Source: Chara braunii (Eukaryota; Streptophyta; Charophyceae; Charales; Characeae). Taken from it: DNA of 23,314 nt. Under the pieces are notes generated by a model. That model searched no databases, was not told where the DNA came from, and worked only from the letters and a program-made list of their open reading frames with translations. The DNA lies in the NCBI GenBank assembly GCA_003427395.1, contig BFEA01000057.1:1731958-1755271 (forward strand), read 5' to 3'. Every line of letters begins with the position of its first letter. The stretch's first letter is position 1. A program made the position numbers and the translations under genes. Below, one piece after another: positions 1 to 9,947 of this stretch.

Positions 1-2838
1 TATGTTCTAGTCTCACTTGTGCAGTTCAGTCCTTTCTCCACTTGGTAATGTGTCGGTCCTTCCTAGTTGCTTCCATAGCTTCACAAATGTGTATACTCTA
101 CTGTCACTTACGCAGTTCAGTGATGCGTCGGTTCTTCCTAATTGCTTCCATAGCTTCACACTTGTGTATGCTCTAGTCTCACTTGTGCAGCTCAGTCCTT
201 TCTCCCCTTAGCGATATGTCGGTTCTTCCTAGTTGCGTTCATAACTTCACAGATGTGTATGCTCTAGTGTCACTTATGCAGTTCAGTCCCCTCTTCACTT
301 GGTGATGTAACTGTTCTTCCTACTTACTTCTATTGCTTCACACATGTGTAGGCTCTATTCTCACTTGTGCAGTTTTGTCATTTCTTCACTTGGTGATGTG
401 CCAGTTCTTCCTAGTTGCTTTCATAGCTTCACACGTGTATGCTCTAGTATCACTTGTGCAGTTCAGTCCATTCTCGACTCGGTGATGTGTCGGTTCTTCC
501 TAGTTGCTTCCATAGCTTCAAACATATGTATGCTCTAGTATCATTTGTGCACTTCAATCCTTTCTTCACTTGGTGATATGCCAATTCTTCCTAGTTGCTT
601 CAATAGCTTCACATATATGTATGCTCTAGTCTCAATTGTGCAGTTCAATCCTTTCTTCACTTGAGGATGTGTCGGCTCTCTCCTAGTGGCGCCATAGCTC
701 ACATGTATGTATGATGTAGTCTCACTTGTGTAGTTCAGTCCTTTCTTCACTTCGTGATGTGCCAGTCCTTTCCTAGTTGCTTCCAAAGTTTCACACATGT
801 GTATGCTTTAGTCTCACTTGTGCAGTTCACTCCTTCTCCACTGGGTGATGTGTCGGTTCTTCCTAGTTGCTTCCACAGCGTCACACATGTGTATGTTGTA
901 GTCTCACTTGTGCAGTTCAATCCTCTCTTCACTTGGTGACGTGTCGGTTCTTTCCTAGTTGCTTCATAGCTCACATCTATGTATGTTGAGGTCTCACTTG
1001 TGCAAGTTCAGTCTTTCGTCACTTAGTGATGTGTCAGTTCTTTCGTAGTACCTTCCAGACCTCACATGTGTGTATGTTGCAATCTCAGTTGTGCAAGTTG
1101 AGTCTTTCTCCACTTGGTGATGTGTCGGTTCTCTCCAATTTGCTCCATAGCTCACACGTGTGTTTGTTGTAGTCTCAAGTGTGCAATTTCAGTTTTTTTC
1201 CACTTGGTGATGTACCGGTTCTCTCCTATTTGCTCCATAGCTCACACCTATATATGCTCTAGTCTCACTTGTGCAATTCAATCCTTTCTCCACCTGGTGA
1301 TGTGCCGGTTCTTTCCTAGTTGCTCCATAGCTCGCATGTATGTATGCTCTAGTCTAACTTGTGCACTTCAATTCTCCCTCCACTTGGTGATGTATCGGTT
1401 CTTCCTAGCTATTTCCATAGCTTCACACTTGTGTATGCTCTGGTCTAATTTGGGCAATACAGTCCTTTCTCCACTTGGGGATGTGTCGGTTCTCTCCTAG
1501 TTACTCCATAGCTCCACACACGTGTATGATCTAGTCTCACTTGCGCAGTGCGGTCCTCTCTTCACTTGGTGATGTGCCAGTTATTTCCTAGTTGCTTCAT
1601 AGCTCACATCTATGTATGTTGAGGTCTCACTTGTGCACGTTCAGTCTTTCCTCACTTGGTGATGTAGCAGTTCTTTCGTAGTACCTTCCAGACCTCACAT
1701 GTGTGTATGTTGTAGTCTCACTTGTGCAGTCAAGTCCCTTCTCCACTTGGTGATGTGTCGGTTCTTCCTAGCTTCCATAACTTCACACATGCATACACTC
1801 TAGTCTCAGTTATGCAGTTTAGTCCTTTCTTCACTCGGTGATGTGTCGGTTCTTTCCTAGTTACTCCATAGCTCACATGTATATATGTTGAGGTCTCACA
1901 TGTTCAAGTTCAGTCCGTCCTCACTTGGTGATGTGTCGGTTCTTTCCTAGTAGCTTCCATAGCTCACATGTGTGCATGTTGTAGTCCCACTTGTGCAAGT
2001 TCAGTCTTTCTCCACTTAGTGATGTGTCGATTCTCTCCTAGTTGTTCCATAGCTCACATGTATGTATGCTCTAGTCTCATTTGTGGAGTTCAGTCCTTTC
2101 TCCACTTGGTGATGTGCAGGTTCTTTCGTAGTTGCGCCATAGCTCGCATGTATGCATATGCTCTAGTCTCACTTGTGCAAGTTAAGTTTTTTCTCCACTT
2201 GGTGATGCACCAGTTCTTTCCCAGTTGATCCATAGCTCGCATACGTGTATGCTCTAGTCTCAATTGTGCAGTTTAGTCCTTTCTCCACTTGGTGATGTGC
2301 TGGTTCTTTCCTACTTGCTTCCATAGCTTCACACGTGTGTGCTCTGGTCTCATTTGTGTAGTTCAGTCCCTTCTTCACTTGGTGATGTGCCGGTTCTTCC
2401 TAGTTCTTTCCATAGCTTCACACATGTGTATGCTTTAGTCTAACTTGTGCAGTTCAATTCTTTCTTCACCTGGTGATGTGTCGGTTCTTCCTAGTTGCTT
2501 CCATAGTTTCACACATGTATATGCTTTAGTCTCACTTGTGGAAGTTCAGTCTTTTCTCCACTTGGTGATGTCTTGATTCTTTCCTAGTTGATCCATAGCT
2601 CACATATGTATATGCTTTAGTCTCACTTGTGTAGTTCAATCCTTTCTCCACTTGGTGATGTGTCGGTTCTTCCTAGTTGCTTCCATAGCATCACACATGT
2701 GTATGCTCTAGTCTCACCTGTGCAGTTCAGTCCCTTCTTCACTTGGTGATGTGTCGGTTCTTCTTAGTTGCTTCCATAGCTTCACACATGTGAATGCTTT
2801 AGTCTCGCTTGTAAAGTTCAGTCCTTTCTTCACTTGGT
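1..2838. repeat. Satellite array, subfamily A1 (period about 90-91 bp)
   Basis: About 31 head-to-tail monomers, cut by the window edge. The landmark GGTGATGTGTCGGTTC and variants recurs at about 301, 392, 481 and 572 and on through the block, giving a 90-91 bp step. Each monomer then carries a CTAGTTGCTTCCATAGC-like stretch, a CACATGTGTATG stretch and a CTCACTTGTGCAGTTCAGTC stretch. Some monomers lack a few bases (CATAGCTCACA instead of CATAGCTTCACA), so two length variants are interspersed. Long translatable stretches here are a by-product of a period close to a multiple of three and encode only the repeat itself. No gene is seen. Confidence 0.93.
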
Positions 2839-3312
2839 GATGTGTCGGGTCAGATCCGTTGCTTCCATAGCTCTATGTGCATGTGTTGGCTATTCACACT
2901 TGTGTTGTTCAGTCTTTCTCTCACTTAGTGATGTACCGGTTCAGATCTACTACTTCCACAACTCTATGTGCATGTGTAGGTTAGTCACACTTATGTTGTT
3001 CAGTCTTTCTTTCATTGGATGATGTACCGGTTCATATTTGTTGCTTCCATAGCTCTATGTGCATGTGTAGGCTAGTAACGCTTCTGTTGTTCAATCTTTC
3101 TCTCACTTGGTGATGTGCCGGTTCAAATCTGTTGTTTCCATAGCTCTATGTGCATGTGTAGGGTAATCACGCTTGCGTTGTTAAGTCTTTCTCTCACTTG
3201 GTGATGTGCTGGTTCAAATTTGTTGCTTCCATGGCTTTACGTGCATGTATAGGCTAGTTAGACTTATGTTGTTCAGTCTTTCTCTCACTTGATGATGTAC
3301 CAGTTCAGATCT
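2839..3312. repeat. Satellite array, subfamily A2 (period 91-92 bp)
   Basis: Five or so monomers directly continue A1 but differ in sequence. The core becomes GATGTACCGGTTCAGATC or a similar form, followed by CCATAGCTCTATGTGCATG and TTGTTCAGTCTTTCTCTCAC. The core recurs at 2929, 3021, 3112, 3203 and 3294. The TCTATGTGCATGTG segment is also typical of block D at 19146-20540, so A2 looks intermediate between A1 and D. The array ends abruptly near 3312. Confidence 0.88.
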
Positions 3313-3696
3313 TGAACGAGGGACGGTAGGTTAAGTATGGATAAGGCTTGATTAGGATTAGGGACTTTCTATCTCTCTCTCTCTCTTTCTCTCGTTCCTC
3401 TATTTTGTCCTTTGATCCTCTTTCCTCTACCTCTCCCATAACCTAAGTCTAAACCTTTTTAAACCTAAAAGTTATATTTATATACATATTTATATATATA
3501 TTATTACCTAATAGTATGGATAAGCTGACATTAACTTGTGAGATATGAAAGGGGTTTATAAATAATATCAAACAATGCAAAATTTTCATCAATTATTTGA
3601 TGAAAAATAATTGATTAATTTAATCAATAATGAAATTAAGAAGTAAGGTATATTTTGTTCCCACTTCGCATGCGACTAACCTTTCCCACTCACTTG
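3313..3696. repeat. Left part of dispersed repeat R, copy R1
   Basis: This segment joins the satellite to the retrotransposon. It starts with TTGATTAGGATTAGGGAC followed by a CT tract (about 3369-3430). The same order, satellite end then TTGATTAGGATTA then CT tract, occurs at 20590-20735. About 3440-3650 is AT-rich and has no counterpart in R2. The last bases, GACTAACCTTTCCCACTCACTTG, split here as GACTAACC and CACTCACTTG, match GACTAACCC and CCCTCACTTG at 20738-20762. R1 resumes at 11230. No coding potential is seen. Confidence 0.72.
3588..3628. other. Two overlapping AT-rich hairpins
   Basis: ATCAATTATTT at 3588-3598 pairs perfectly with AAATAATTGAT at 3605-3615 around a 6-base loop. An overlapping inverted repeat, ATTGATTAA at 3610-3618 and TTAATCAAT at 3620-3628, uses a one-base centre. 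The two folds share bases and so are alternatives. They lie in the AT-rich part of R1 that R2 lacks. Function unknown. Confidence 0.6.
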
Positions 3697-4570
3697 TGCG
3701 AGGATCTGGGTCCTCGGCAGACCCTATTGCAAGAATGCCCACCCTAAGTGAAGGCGGGCCTAGCATATCACAAGAATGCAGGCCCTGGGCGAGAATCGCA
3801 GCATCATACACTGACAGTTGGGAGGCCCAACCGCAAGAGGCCCAGTAGCTGCACACAAGCGCAGTATCCTGGGGCCTACCGGAAGCTTCTGGGCCCAGGC
3901 CCAACCCAGCCAGACTACGCGAGCAGGCCAGCTCTTTCCATATAGGAAAGAGCTCTCCCCGACCAGCCTCATTCGGGCACTCACATGCTGGCGGTAGCGC
4001 TGCTGGAGCTGAAGCTCGTGGGCTGCTACTAGCGCTGAGCGGCGAGGTGCGGGTACGTGCGATCGTGCAGGAAGCAGGGCGCTGCTAAGGGCAGTGCCAT
4101 AGCCCAGCCTCCATAGCTGGTAATGCTTGGTTGTACAGTGAGGTGGAGGGGTGGTCTTCGGATGTACAACAAAGGGAGACGTGGGAGAGAGTCAAGGGGG
4201 AGAGACAAGGATGATGATGATGATGATGTGAGGGCACATACCTGGTATTGGTGATGGTTCTGCATGGGCGACATCTTCAAGTACTTCGGGTGTTTCTGAC
4301 GTCAACAGTTGCATTGTCAATTAGTAGGCTAGTAGTATCTGTGTAGGGAGTAGGCTGGGCGCCGAGCGCTAGGTAGGGAGATAGAGACTGGATACATATG
4401 TTGGTGGTGGCGAGAGCAAGCTCTCATTGACATTGACTAACAGTGCTACGATTCTCCATTGGTGTTATATCGGTGCAATGCTGCTTCCTGAACACTGTGT
4501 TACAATTTGGCTTTCAATGTGATTGTGCAATCTGAATATTACCATCTCGCTTCTGTTCATTTTCCTTGCA
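3697..4570 (+). repeat. 5' LTR of chromovirus 1
   Basis: Begins TGCGAGGATCTGGG and ends TTTCCTTGCA, matched by the copy at 10218-11229. It is 874 bp against 1012 bp for the 3' LTR. Most of the gap is a 119 bp segment that would lie after about 3773 and is absent here. It carries an ATG trinucleotide run of six units at 4211-4228 and a perfect palindrome at 3930-3954. The last base is followed by ATT and then the primer-binding site, which fixes the right end. An open reading frame on the other strand (about 4029-4280) is kept in both LTRs only because they are copies of each other. Confidence 0.93.
3930..3954. promoter_or_regulatory. Perfect LTR palindrome with ATATA spacer
   Basis: AGCTCTTTCC at 3930-3939 and GGAAAGAGCT at 3945-3954 are exact reverse complements separated by ATATA. 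It lies in the upstream part of the LTR, where promoter and enhancer elements would be expected. The - strand LTR at 22151-23305 has a palindrome at the matching place with the same 5-base AT spacing and the same TTCC/GGAA inner arms but different outer arms. It could be a dimeric factor-binding site or an RNA hairpin; the sequence does not decide. Confidence 0.6.
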
Positions 4571-4573
4571 ATT

Positions 4574-4590
4574 TGGTATCGGAGCTGGTT
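4574..4590 (+). other. Primer-binding site (initiator Met tRNA)
   Basis: TGGTATCGGAGCTGGTT lies three bases (ATT) after the LTR end. It differs at one position from TGGTATCAGAGC, the common plant retrotransposon PBS complementary to the 3' end of initiator methionine tRNA. Minus-strand DNA synthesis would start here. The - strand element at 22131-22147 has the same spacer and nearly the same PBS. Confidence 0.9.
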
Positions 4591-4942
4591 CAAATTGCGC
4601 TCATTGGTTCTTCGCATTAGTTGTTCGGTGCTTCGCATGAGGTGTGGGGCAGTGATAAGGTTTGGGCGATTGGACATTAGGCGGCCCAAGGTCGTGTGGG
4701 CGCGCCAGGAAGCTATGTGGTGACATTAGGGGTATATGCTGGATGATGAGAGCTCGCTATGTGGCATTTAAGCCGAGGTGGAACTGCATTCTGCTGTGGG
4801 TTGTGCCAAGGCAAAGACCGGTCATCTTAAATGCACATCAGGTTGTCGGTGAGGAATCTGTGGTTGGGGGCAGCATTATCAAGTACGTTGCTTCCTTCCT
4901 TATCTACCCTCTTCATTGCTTCTTTCAACACTTGACCCTGCA
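4591..4942 (+). other. Untranslated leader of chromovirus 1
   Basis: Lies between the PBS and the first plausible gag ATG at 4943. No convincing reading frame is present. The part around 4735-4905 (GAGGTGGAACTGCATT, CTGTGGTTGGGGGCAGC, TTATCTACCCTC) is clearly similar to the complement of 21780-21925 in the - strand element, showing that the two elements are relatives. The packaging signal would be expected here but cannot be identified. Confidence 0.75.
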
Positions 4943-6364
4943 ATGCGAGCACTGCGTAACTTACTCCTATGTGTGACGGAGACGCAGGTTATTCAGCAGG
5001 AAGTGTTAGTTGAACTAGTGGCAGGCCAAAAACGAATTCTAGCTGCATTACAGGCTCCTCATCCATTGATGAGGGAACCTCAGTTTGCTATAGCTCCCCC
5101 TCCGGGTGCGGGTGCATCAGTGACGCCGTCGTCAGTAGGGCCTTCATTCTCACCTATGTTTGGCATGCCCCCTCCAGGTGGTTATGTAGCAACTAGTGGT
5201 CCGGTTCATAGAGTCTCAGCCGTACCATCGACGACAGTGGTTACTATACTCCCATTCTCAAGCCAGGCCCAGGTTAGTGTGCAGCAACCTATTTCGGTGG
5301 CTATGTGGCCACTGCAGCAATCCCCTGGGCCAATGCAGCCTATGCAGTGGATACACAAAATACCCTTGCTGAGTCCTAAACCCTTGTCTGGCGACAGGAA
5401 GAAGGATGAGGACTCGGACACTTGGGTAAGGACTGTGCCTACCTATGTGAGGCACAAACTTACCAGGTCAGAGCAAGTTGTAGTAGCTGCCTCCTTTCTA
5501 GAGGGGTCAGCAGCCCGCTGGTTGAATGGCCTAGTGCATCAGCAGGGCTACGGTCAGAACTTCGATGCCTGGGCCCAGGCCCCGACATTGGAAGAGTTTG
5601 TACGGTCCGTGTATAATAGGTGGCATGACCCACAAGGGGCTCAAAAGGCCACATATGCGATCAACAGTCTTTGTGCCAGAAGGTACAAAAATGTTAGAGA
5701 GCTCACGGATACCGTAGAATGTCTGCTCGTGGTACCTGGTGTGCGCTATGACCAGCAGGTACTCCTTACGGATTACCTTAGATGGCTACCTTAAAAGGTT
5801 AGGACAAAGCTGGTAGACGAGGCCTATGTCGAACAGCACAACTTCACCTCCTTCAGCAAGAAGGCCTTAGGCATAGAGGCAAAGTTGGGATCTGCGCATC
5901 AGAGTCGGGGAGATGGTAGGAAAAAGAGACTACCCCAGGACTGGAAGAAGAAAGGTCAACTATTGTTCGTCGACCACGATGGTCAGGCGACAAAAATTGA
6001 TGACTTCCCAGACCTCGAGGAGGAGACAGAGCACGATGGGGCCAGCGAGACTTCGGATGGGGGAGTCTTGGCACCCATCAAAGACAAGGCTAGGGGGACC
6101 AAGAAGAAGAAGGTAGGCCGGTGTACGGGTCAGGGCGACCAAGGCACGCCCGCTTGGGTGACGCTTGGTTTAGAGTACGAGGTGTGGAGGGACCGAGTCG
6201 CTAGGGGCACGTGCATGAACTGTGGCAACTATGGCCACACGTCCCGAACGTGCCGAGGCAAAAAAGTCCTAACGAGGGTAGCCTCTCCAACGGTGGCGGG
6301 ACTATCTTCGAACCCTGGTGGTGCTTTTGCGAGCACTTCGCAGGGAAACACCTCAGGCCAGTAG
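4943..6364 (+). pseudogene. gag: gag (capsid and nucleocapsid), interrupted
   Basis: Structural polyprotein that would assemble the cytoplasmic virus-like particle. I take ATG 4943 as the start; the frame is open a little further upstream without an ATG. An N-terminal region rich in Pro, Gln and Ala leads into a Ty3/gypsy-type capsid domain, with the pattern ARWLNG near 5513-5530 and VYNRWHDP near 5609-5632, as in retrotransposon gag families. A TAA codon at 5792-5794 interrupts it; the same frame then stays open to a TAG at 6362-6364. A charged Lys/Glu linker follows, then one CCHC zinc knuckle, CMNCGNYGHTSRTC, at 6212-6253, which would bind the genomic RNA. Its length suits a chromovirus gag. 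The interruption makes it non-functional. Confidence 0.88.
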
Positions 6365-7123
6365 GAGTTTTAGCCGCTCTTACTCGCGTTGAAGTGGTAA
6401 CGTTGCCTTCCCCACTTCAGGCATTGGCCAGGGCTAGTGACCCACGTATCGCCCCGCAGACACATTTAGACCTACCGGCGCTCTGTTCGAGAGATGTGTC
6501 TGAGGCCCTAGAAGAGTTAGAGACTGAGTGGTCAGGGAAGGAACCTAGAGACTCTTGGGTGATGATCAGTAGAGATCCAAAGGGTGAGCATTTTGTGGTA
6601 GAGGATGTAGGTGGTCGCAAAGTTGGCGCCTTCGCAGATATAGGCTCTACACGAAACTTCATCAGTCATGCTTGTGTGGATAGACTGCGCTTAGGGGACC
6701 AAGTAGAGCGGCTTAGCAGAACTGTAGCTTCTACGCTAGCCAACAAGCACCAAGTGGTAGTTAAAGAGGACGTAGTCTGTTCCTTCTCTTATGGAGGAGG
6801 GGAAGTGAGACATAAAATCTCATTCCTCGTTAATGATGAACTACCGTTTGATATGCTACTACCTCGAGCTCACGCAACCTCAATTTGATTGGGATAGGAA
6901 GGTGTTGATACACAAGTTGCCAAATGGTAGGACCATTAGACTGCAAAAGTATAAAGCTAGCAGTCTAGTGGAAAACTACGGCTGCATGTGTGCTTCCTCT
7001 TTCTATTACTACAAGCAGAATTGCGAGGAGGACATGTATGTAGTCTTTGTCTCTGAGAAAGGGAAGGCCGTGAAAACACACCCAGAGATGGAATCAGTCG
7101 TCGCATATTCAGACCTTTTTTAG
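6365..7123 (+). pseudogene. pol: Aspartic protease and linker to RT, frameshifted
   Basis: The pol reading continues one frame back from gag, open on to a TGA at 6886-6888, then changes frame again, with the remainder running to a TAG at 7121-7123. The protease would cut the polyprotein into mature parts. The active-site region is GAFADIGSTRNFIS at about 6628-6669. The catalytic Asp (GAT 6637-6639) remains, but the usual Ser/Thr of the D-S/T-G triad is Ile, which should weaken or abolish activity. The HNFIS-like tail is kept as RNFIS. The second frame (from about 6860) resembles the segment that normally follows the flap and leads to RT. Two frame changes and a substituted triad indicate a dead gene. 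Confidence 0.82.
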
Positions 7124-8248
7124 GAGCCCACAGGCGTGGTAGAAAGGGAGGTGGTCCATGCAATAGAGGTTGTCCCAAGTGGTAAGGTACCTAGAGGGTG
7201 AATCTATAGGATGTCTCCCGCGGAGTTGGATGAGCTCCGCCGCCAGCTTAAGGAACTCACAGAAAAGGGATGGATTCAGCCTAGTACCTCCCCTTACGGT
7301 GCGCCAGTTGTATTTGTCCCAAAGAAGGGAGGTACCTTGAGGATGTGCATTGACTATAGGGGCCTCAATGCCATCACCGTTAAGAACGCGGAGCCCCTAC
7401 CCCACATCGACGACCTACTGGATAGAGTGCAGGGATGCTGGTACTTCACAAAGATAGATCGAAAGTCCGGATACCACCAAATTGCTATTAGACCTTAGGA
7501 CCAGCACAAAACCGCATTTCAAACCAGGTACAGTCTGCACGAGTTTGTGGTGATGCCCTTCGGCCTATGCAATGTGCCTGGGACATTCCAGCACGCAATG
7601 AACAGGATCTTTCATGATTACTTAGATAAGTTCATCGTCGTGTACCTCGACGATATCCTCATCTTTAGTAAGACTGTGGAGGAGCACGTTGAGCACTTGA
7701 AAATAGTGCTAGGTCTCCTACGACAGCACCAGTACAAGGTTAACTTGGAGAAATGTGAATTTGGTCGCACCAAGATCTTGTACTTGGGTCATGAAATTTC
7801 AGCAGATGGGTTGAGGTCAGACGATGCAAAGGTGGCCAACATTCGTGACTGGCCCAGACCTCAGACTGTTACTGAGATCATATCGTTTTGGGGGATGACG
7901 GGTTATTATCGTCCGTTTGTGAAAAACTGTAGTACTATAGCTTCCCCATTAACAGATCTAACTCGACTTGACACCCTTTGGGAATGGACAGAAGAGTGTG
8001 AGGCAGCCTTTAAGAAATTGAAGTATGCTCTAACACAATATGAAGTCCTCCAGCTCCCGGATCATGATCAACCCTTTGTCGTGACCACAAACGCTAGCCG
8101 ATATGGTATAGGCGCGGTCCTTGCGCAAAAGGAGGGGAAAAAGTTGAGACTTATCGAGTATATGAGTAAAAAGATGCCATCTCAGAAACTAGCCAGGTCC
8201 ACTTACGAACGTGAGCTCTATGCCTTGTATACAGCGCTGGTTCACTAG
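7124..8248 (+). pseudogene. pol: Reverse transcriptase and first part of RNase H, with stops
   Basis: Copies element RNA into DNA. In a single frame there are stops at 7199-7201 (TGA), 7496-7498 (TAG) and 8246-8248 (TAG). RT motifs are well kept: RMSPAEL before the fingers, [27 protein letters not shown] with the first catalytic Asp at 7457-7459, VMPFGLCNVPGTFQ, and the YLDD box at 7643-7654 with the other two Asp. The connection contains MTGYYRPFV. The RNase H start reads TTNASRYGIGAVL, where the usual catalytic Asp of the D-A-S motif is Asn (AAC 8090-8092). The final stop sits in the first copy of a 226 bp duplication. RT is intact in its catalytic residues but cannot be made as one chain. 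Confidence 0.93.
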
Positions 8249-8558
8249 AGACAATATCTCCTTGGCAAATTCTTTTATGTAAGATCTGACCATGAGACCT
8301 TGCACTGGATCAAGACACAGCCGGTACTCTCTAATAGGCGCGGTCCTTGCGCAAAAGGAAGGGAAAAAGTTGAGAGCTATCGAGAATATGAGTAAAAAGA
8401 TGCCATCTCAGAAACTAGGCAGGTCCACTTACGAAGGTGAGCTCTATGCCTTCTATAGAGCGTTGGTTCACTGGAGACACTATCTCCTTGGCAGATTCTT
8501 TTATGTAAGATCTGGCCATGAGACCTTGCGTTGGATCAAGACACAGTCGGTACTCTCT
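8108..8558. repeat. 226 bp tandem duplication inside RNase H
   Basis: 8108-8333 and 8334-8558 align with a constant offset of 226 bases, from ATAGGCGCGGTCC to GGTACTCTCT. By hand count they differ at about 16 of 225 sites (7%), similar to the LTR divergence, so the duplication dates from about the time of insertion or shortly after. Because 226 is not a multiple of three, it moves the frame by one. Copy 1 has TAG where copy 2 has TGG (Trp), while copy 1 keeps the RNase H Asp in SDHETL that copy 2 has lost (SGHETL). Confidence 0.93.
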
Positions 8559-9947
8559 GATGCACTCAAGAGGTGGATTCAAGTAATAGACATGTATGAC
8601 TATCAGCTTGATCCAATCAAGGGAGAGTACAAAAAGGTGGCTGACGCTTTATCACGTAGGGCAGATTATCTGGGGGCCTTAGTAACCGAGTTCGACATAT
8701 CTGACGAACTCCCTCAATCACTGGTGGAAGCTTATCAGCAAGATCCAGTTATGTCTAAGATCATTCGTAGATTTCGTGCGAAAGATAAAGTAACTTCCGA
8801 CGAATTCACGATGGTATGCGACTTGTTGTTTCTTGAGAAGGCAGGGAGTAAAAGGTTGTGTGTTCCTGATAGTGAGTCTTTACGTAGTTTATTTTTAGGA
8901 GAATGTCATGATGCAACTGGTCATTTTGGCTATAGAAAGACATCAGCGAACTTAGTACAGAGATTTTGGTGGCCCTCTATGATGCAAGATGCTAAGAGAT
9001 ACGTTGAAACCTGCCAGGTTTGCCAAAGGGACAAACCTAGGACTCAAGCTCCGCTTGGGTTGATTAAGCCCTTACCGATTCCTGAAGGACCAGGTGAGAG
9101 TGTTTCCATCATGGATACTCTTGTGACCAGCCGGTCTGGGAAAAGACACATCTTTGTTATAGTGGATCACTTTTCTAAGTATGCCAGACTAATCGATATG
9201 CCAGAAAATGCTAAAACTGACTGCGTCATTAAACTCTTTATGGATAACTGGGTACGTGACTTCGGTTTGCCTACATCTATTGTTAGTGACAGAGATGTCA
9301 GATTCACCAGTGAACTGTGGCAATCAACTGCTGAAAAGATGGGCACAAAGCTCCAAATGACATCAGGGAATCACCCTAAGTCAAATGGCCATGCAGAACA
9401 GATGAATCGAGTAGTACAGCACCTGCTTAGACATTATATCAAGCCAAGTCAGGACGACTGGGACGAGAAACTACCTCTCGTCGCCAGCTTGTATGACAAC
9501 GCTGTGCACAGTACTACAGGAACGCCTCCCAACCAACTGCACCTTGGTTGGAAACCCATAACTGCACTCGACTTTCTGCTACCACAAAGAGAACTCACTG
9601 CAGCACCTGGCAGCATAGAGTTTGCTGTCAAATATGAACAGATGTTGCAGCAGGCCGTTGAACATATCAGGAAATCTCAGGATGCAATGATCACATCTGG
9701 GAATAAGCACAGACGGCCCTCTAACTTTCAGGTAGGTGATAGAGTCTGGGTTAAGTCATATGAACTAGGTCAGGAGTTGGGCATTTCACGTAAACTAATG
9801 CCACAGTACTTTGGGCCCTGGGAGATCTTAGACATTGTAGGGGATCAACAGGATGGGCCATCATACATGATTCGCATTCCTGCGCACTTACGTACTTACC
9901 CTGTGTTCCATGCCTCCAAGTTGGCACCTTTCACTGCCACTGACTAG
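8292..9947 (+). pseudogene. pol: RNase H end and integrase (long open frame)
   Basis: Longest open frame of the element, 551 codons from ATG 8292. The first 14 or so codons read copy 1 of the duplication out of frame; real similarity begins near 8334. It holds the end of RNase H (TYEGELYA, KVADALSR near residue 118), then integrase, which inserts the DNA copy into the chromosome. The zinc-binding HHCC set is H206, H211, C241, C244. The catalytic triad D275, D333, E369 is complete, with exactly 35 residues between the second Asp and Glu. The C-terminal domain contains QVGDRVWV and a GPW variant (508-510) of the GPY/F module, then YPVFHASKLAPF. Integrase itself looks undamaged, but it depends on a polyprotein that is broken upstream. 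Confidence 0.93.

Noticed and set aside
1114-1500. 128-codon reading frame with repeated Cys/Ser-rich peptides, and similar frames throughout array A
   Set aside because: They arise because the satellite period is close to a multiple of three. The frames do not continue, start at arbitrary points and exist on both strands.
1-3312. Regular repeats that could suggest a CRISPR array
   Set aside because: The whole 91 bp monomer is repeated, with no unique spacers. Together with a plant-type retrotransposon this is satellite DNA.
4029-4280. - strand reading frame with a Ser run in the 5' LTR, also seen at 10682-10939
   Set aside because: It is kept in both places only because the LTRs are copies; the Ser run is the ATG microsatellite read backwards.
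9449-9631. - strand frame inside integrase
   Set aside because: It is an antisense shadow of the well-supported integrase frame.
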